Of a DNA stretch of 6,657 nucleotides, positions 5,758 through 6,657 are shown piece by piece (position 1 is the stretch's first letter; each line of letters begins with the position of its first letter). The notes under the pieces are model-generated. The model made no database searches. It saw nothing but the letters and a program-made list of their open reading frames with translations, and was not told the origin of the DNA. The DNA comes from Candidatus Kapaibacterium sp. (GTDB taxonomy: Bacteria > Bacteroidota > Ignavibacteria > Kapaibacteriales > UBA2268): positions 1 to 6,657 of the forward strand of contig JAQIDA010000241.1 in assembly GCA_027858275.1 (NCBI GenBank), written 5' to 3'. The position numbers and the translations under genes are program-made.

Positions 5758-6657
5758 CTATCCGTGTCTGATATTCAAAATATCGCCGTCTTTAACAATA
5801 TATCCTTTGCCTTCAAGACGCATCAGCCCTTTTTCTTTCACTTTGACACTTGAGCCGTCACAATCCATGAAATCTTGGTAGCCGATGACTTCGGCCCGGA
5901 TGAATTTATTGTAGAAATCTGTGTGGATAACACCGGCTGAATCCTGTGCCGTCATACCAACTGTGATAGTCCAAGCGCGGCACTCGTCTTCGCCGACCGT
6001 GAAGAATGACTGTAGACCGAGAAGTGCGTACGCGCTGCGAATCAAGCGTGAAAGAGCCGATTCCTTGATACCGTATTCTTCCATAAACATAGCTTTTTCC
6101 TCAGGCTCGAGCTGAACGAGTTCCATTTCGATTTTAGCGAAGAATGGTTCGACCATTACTTTGTCATTGCCATATTCCGCTTTGATCTTTTCTGTGATTA
6201 CGTCGGCGTTTTCAATATCTTCTTCATCCAAATTGAGTGCGATAAGCAGGGGCTTTGCCGACAGCGGCTGATAGTTTTTCAAGTATTTAATATCGCTTTC
6301 GTCAAATTCCAAATCTCTCAGTGGTTTTTCTTCCTGCAGAATAGCATTCCAACGTTCCATAACGGCTTGTTCTTTGAGTGCCTCATCTTTAGTTTTCGGG
6401 CGGGTAACGTCTTTCTTCAATTTTTCAAGACGATTTTCCACAAACTCTATATCGGTATAAATGAATTCATCTTCCAGAGTTTTTATGTCGCGAACAATGT
6501 CAATAGTATCGTCAACATGAGGCACGGTTTCATCGCTAAATCCGCGTACTACGTGAATCAGAGCATCATTAGTCTTCACTTTGCCGAGGAAACTGCTTGA
6601 GAAAGTCGAGGAACTGTGATCGCCCCTCTGCAACCCGACCAGATCGAGCATTTCGAT
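5758..6657 (-). CDS. YchF/OLA1-family P-loop NTPase, C-terminal part (N-terminus beyond window)
   Basis: The frame runs open off the right edge, so the first 70-80 residues, including the P-loop (G1), are not in the window. The first in-window ATG (6651) is internal, and numbering below starts there. Visible motifs are a DxxG-like DLVG (3-6) followed by hydrophobic L7, as in HAS-type NTPases, HVVRGF (33-38), H45 in VPHV, which aligns with the catalytic His114 of E. coli YchF as I recall it, and NLDE (140-143), matching the NxxE base-recognition motif that gives YchF its ATP preference. A helical insert spans about 65-130. The C-terminal TGS/DUF933 region covers about 212-297 (FFTVGEDECRAWTI, then GVIHTDFYNKFIRAEVI, ending KDGDILNIRHG). 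The glycine-rich GASKGEGLGNQFL segment of standard YchF is replaced by GDHSSSTFSSSFL with no length change. YchF binds ribosomes and affects stress responses. A divergent paralogue is possible, so no symbol is given. Confidence 0.85.
   Translation of the reverse strand: MEMLDLVGLQRGDHSSSTFSSSFLGKVKTNDALIHVVRGFSDETVPHVDDTIDIVRDIKTLEDEFIYTDIEFVENRLEKLKKDVTRPKTKDEALKEQAVMERWNAILQEEKPLRDLEFDESDIKYLKNYQPLSAKPLLIALNLDEEDIENADVITEKIKAEYGNDKVMVEPFFAKIEMELVQLEPEEKAMFMEEYGIKESALSRLIRSAYALLGLQSFFTVGEDECRAWTITVGMTAQDSAGVIHTDFYNKFIRAEVIGYQDFMDCDGSSVKVKEKGLMRLEGKGYIVKDGDILNIRHG

Noticed and set aside
5765..5773. TGTCTGATA as a third copy of the TGTC-W-GACA dyad
   Set aside because: It has one mismatch, lies in the coding end of the YchF-like gene (codons for IRHG), and is short enough to be coincidence.
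1..6657. CRISPR array, tRNA, rRNA, transposase or phage genes
   Set aside because: No regularly spaced repeats, RNA-gene signatures or mobile-element proteins were seen anywhere in the window.

Overview
The window looks like a chromosomal piece from a member of the Bacteroidetes/Chlorobi (FCB) group. The main reason is two exported proteins with C-terminal regions of the type IX secretion (T9SS, 'Por') sorting kind. One has a textbook domain (YPNP...SGVY...KKLII) and the other a weaker version. Moderate-to-low GC, the near absence of purine-rich Shine-Dalgarno sequences before most genes and an Omp28-type protein fit the same group. A deep FCB lineage such as Ignavibacteria or Kapabacteria would be possible, but the genus cannot be read from this sequence.

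Layout. Positions 1-139 are an AT-rich leader with a plausible sigma70-like promoter. Two plus-strand genes follow, 19 bp apart. The first encodes a secreted Kelch-repeat protein (140-1339). The second encodes a secreted Omp28-like protein (1359-3422) with a CGNC thioredoxin-like head, a middle region that looks Ig-like, a region resembling the class-I glutamine-amidotransferase fold, and a degenerate sorting tail. A 397-bp gap between convergent genes (3423-3819) has no clear terminator and only doubtful small ORFs. The minus strand then carries, read right to left, the C-terminal part of a YchF/OLA1-family P-loop NTPase (gene enters from beyond 6657, stop at 5758), an 82-bp gap with a perfect 14-bp inverted repeat, a GT4-like glycosyltransferase (5675-4347), and a thioredoxin-fold lipoprotein (4350-3820) whose start overlaps the glycosyltransferase stop by ATGA.

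How the genes fit together. The plus-strand pair is probably one transcript that delivers two cargo proteins through Sec and then T9SS to the cell surface or medium. The minus-strand glycosyltransferase and thioredoxin lipoprotein are translationally coupled, although no shared pathway is obvious. No complete new multi-gene system is evident. The most unusual points are the rewritten glycine-rich segment after the DxxG motif of the YchF-like protein, the hairpin with nested TGTC-W-GACA dyads beside it, and the domain build of the Omp28-like protein.
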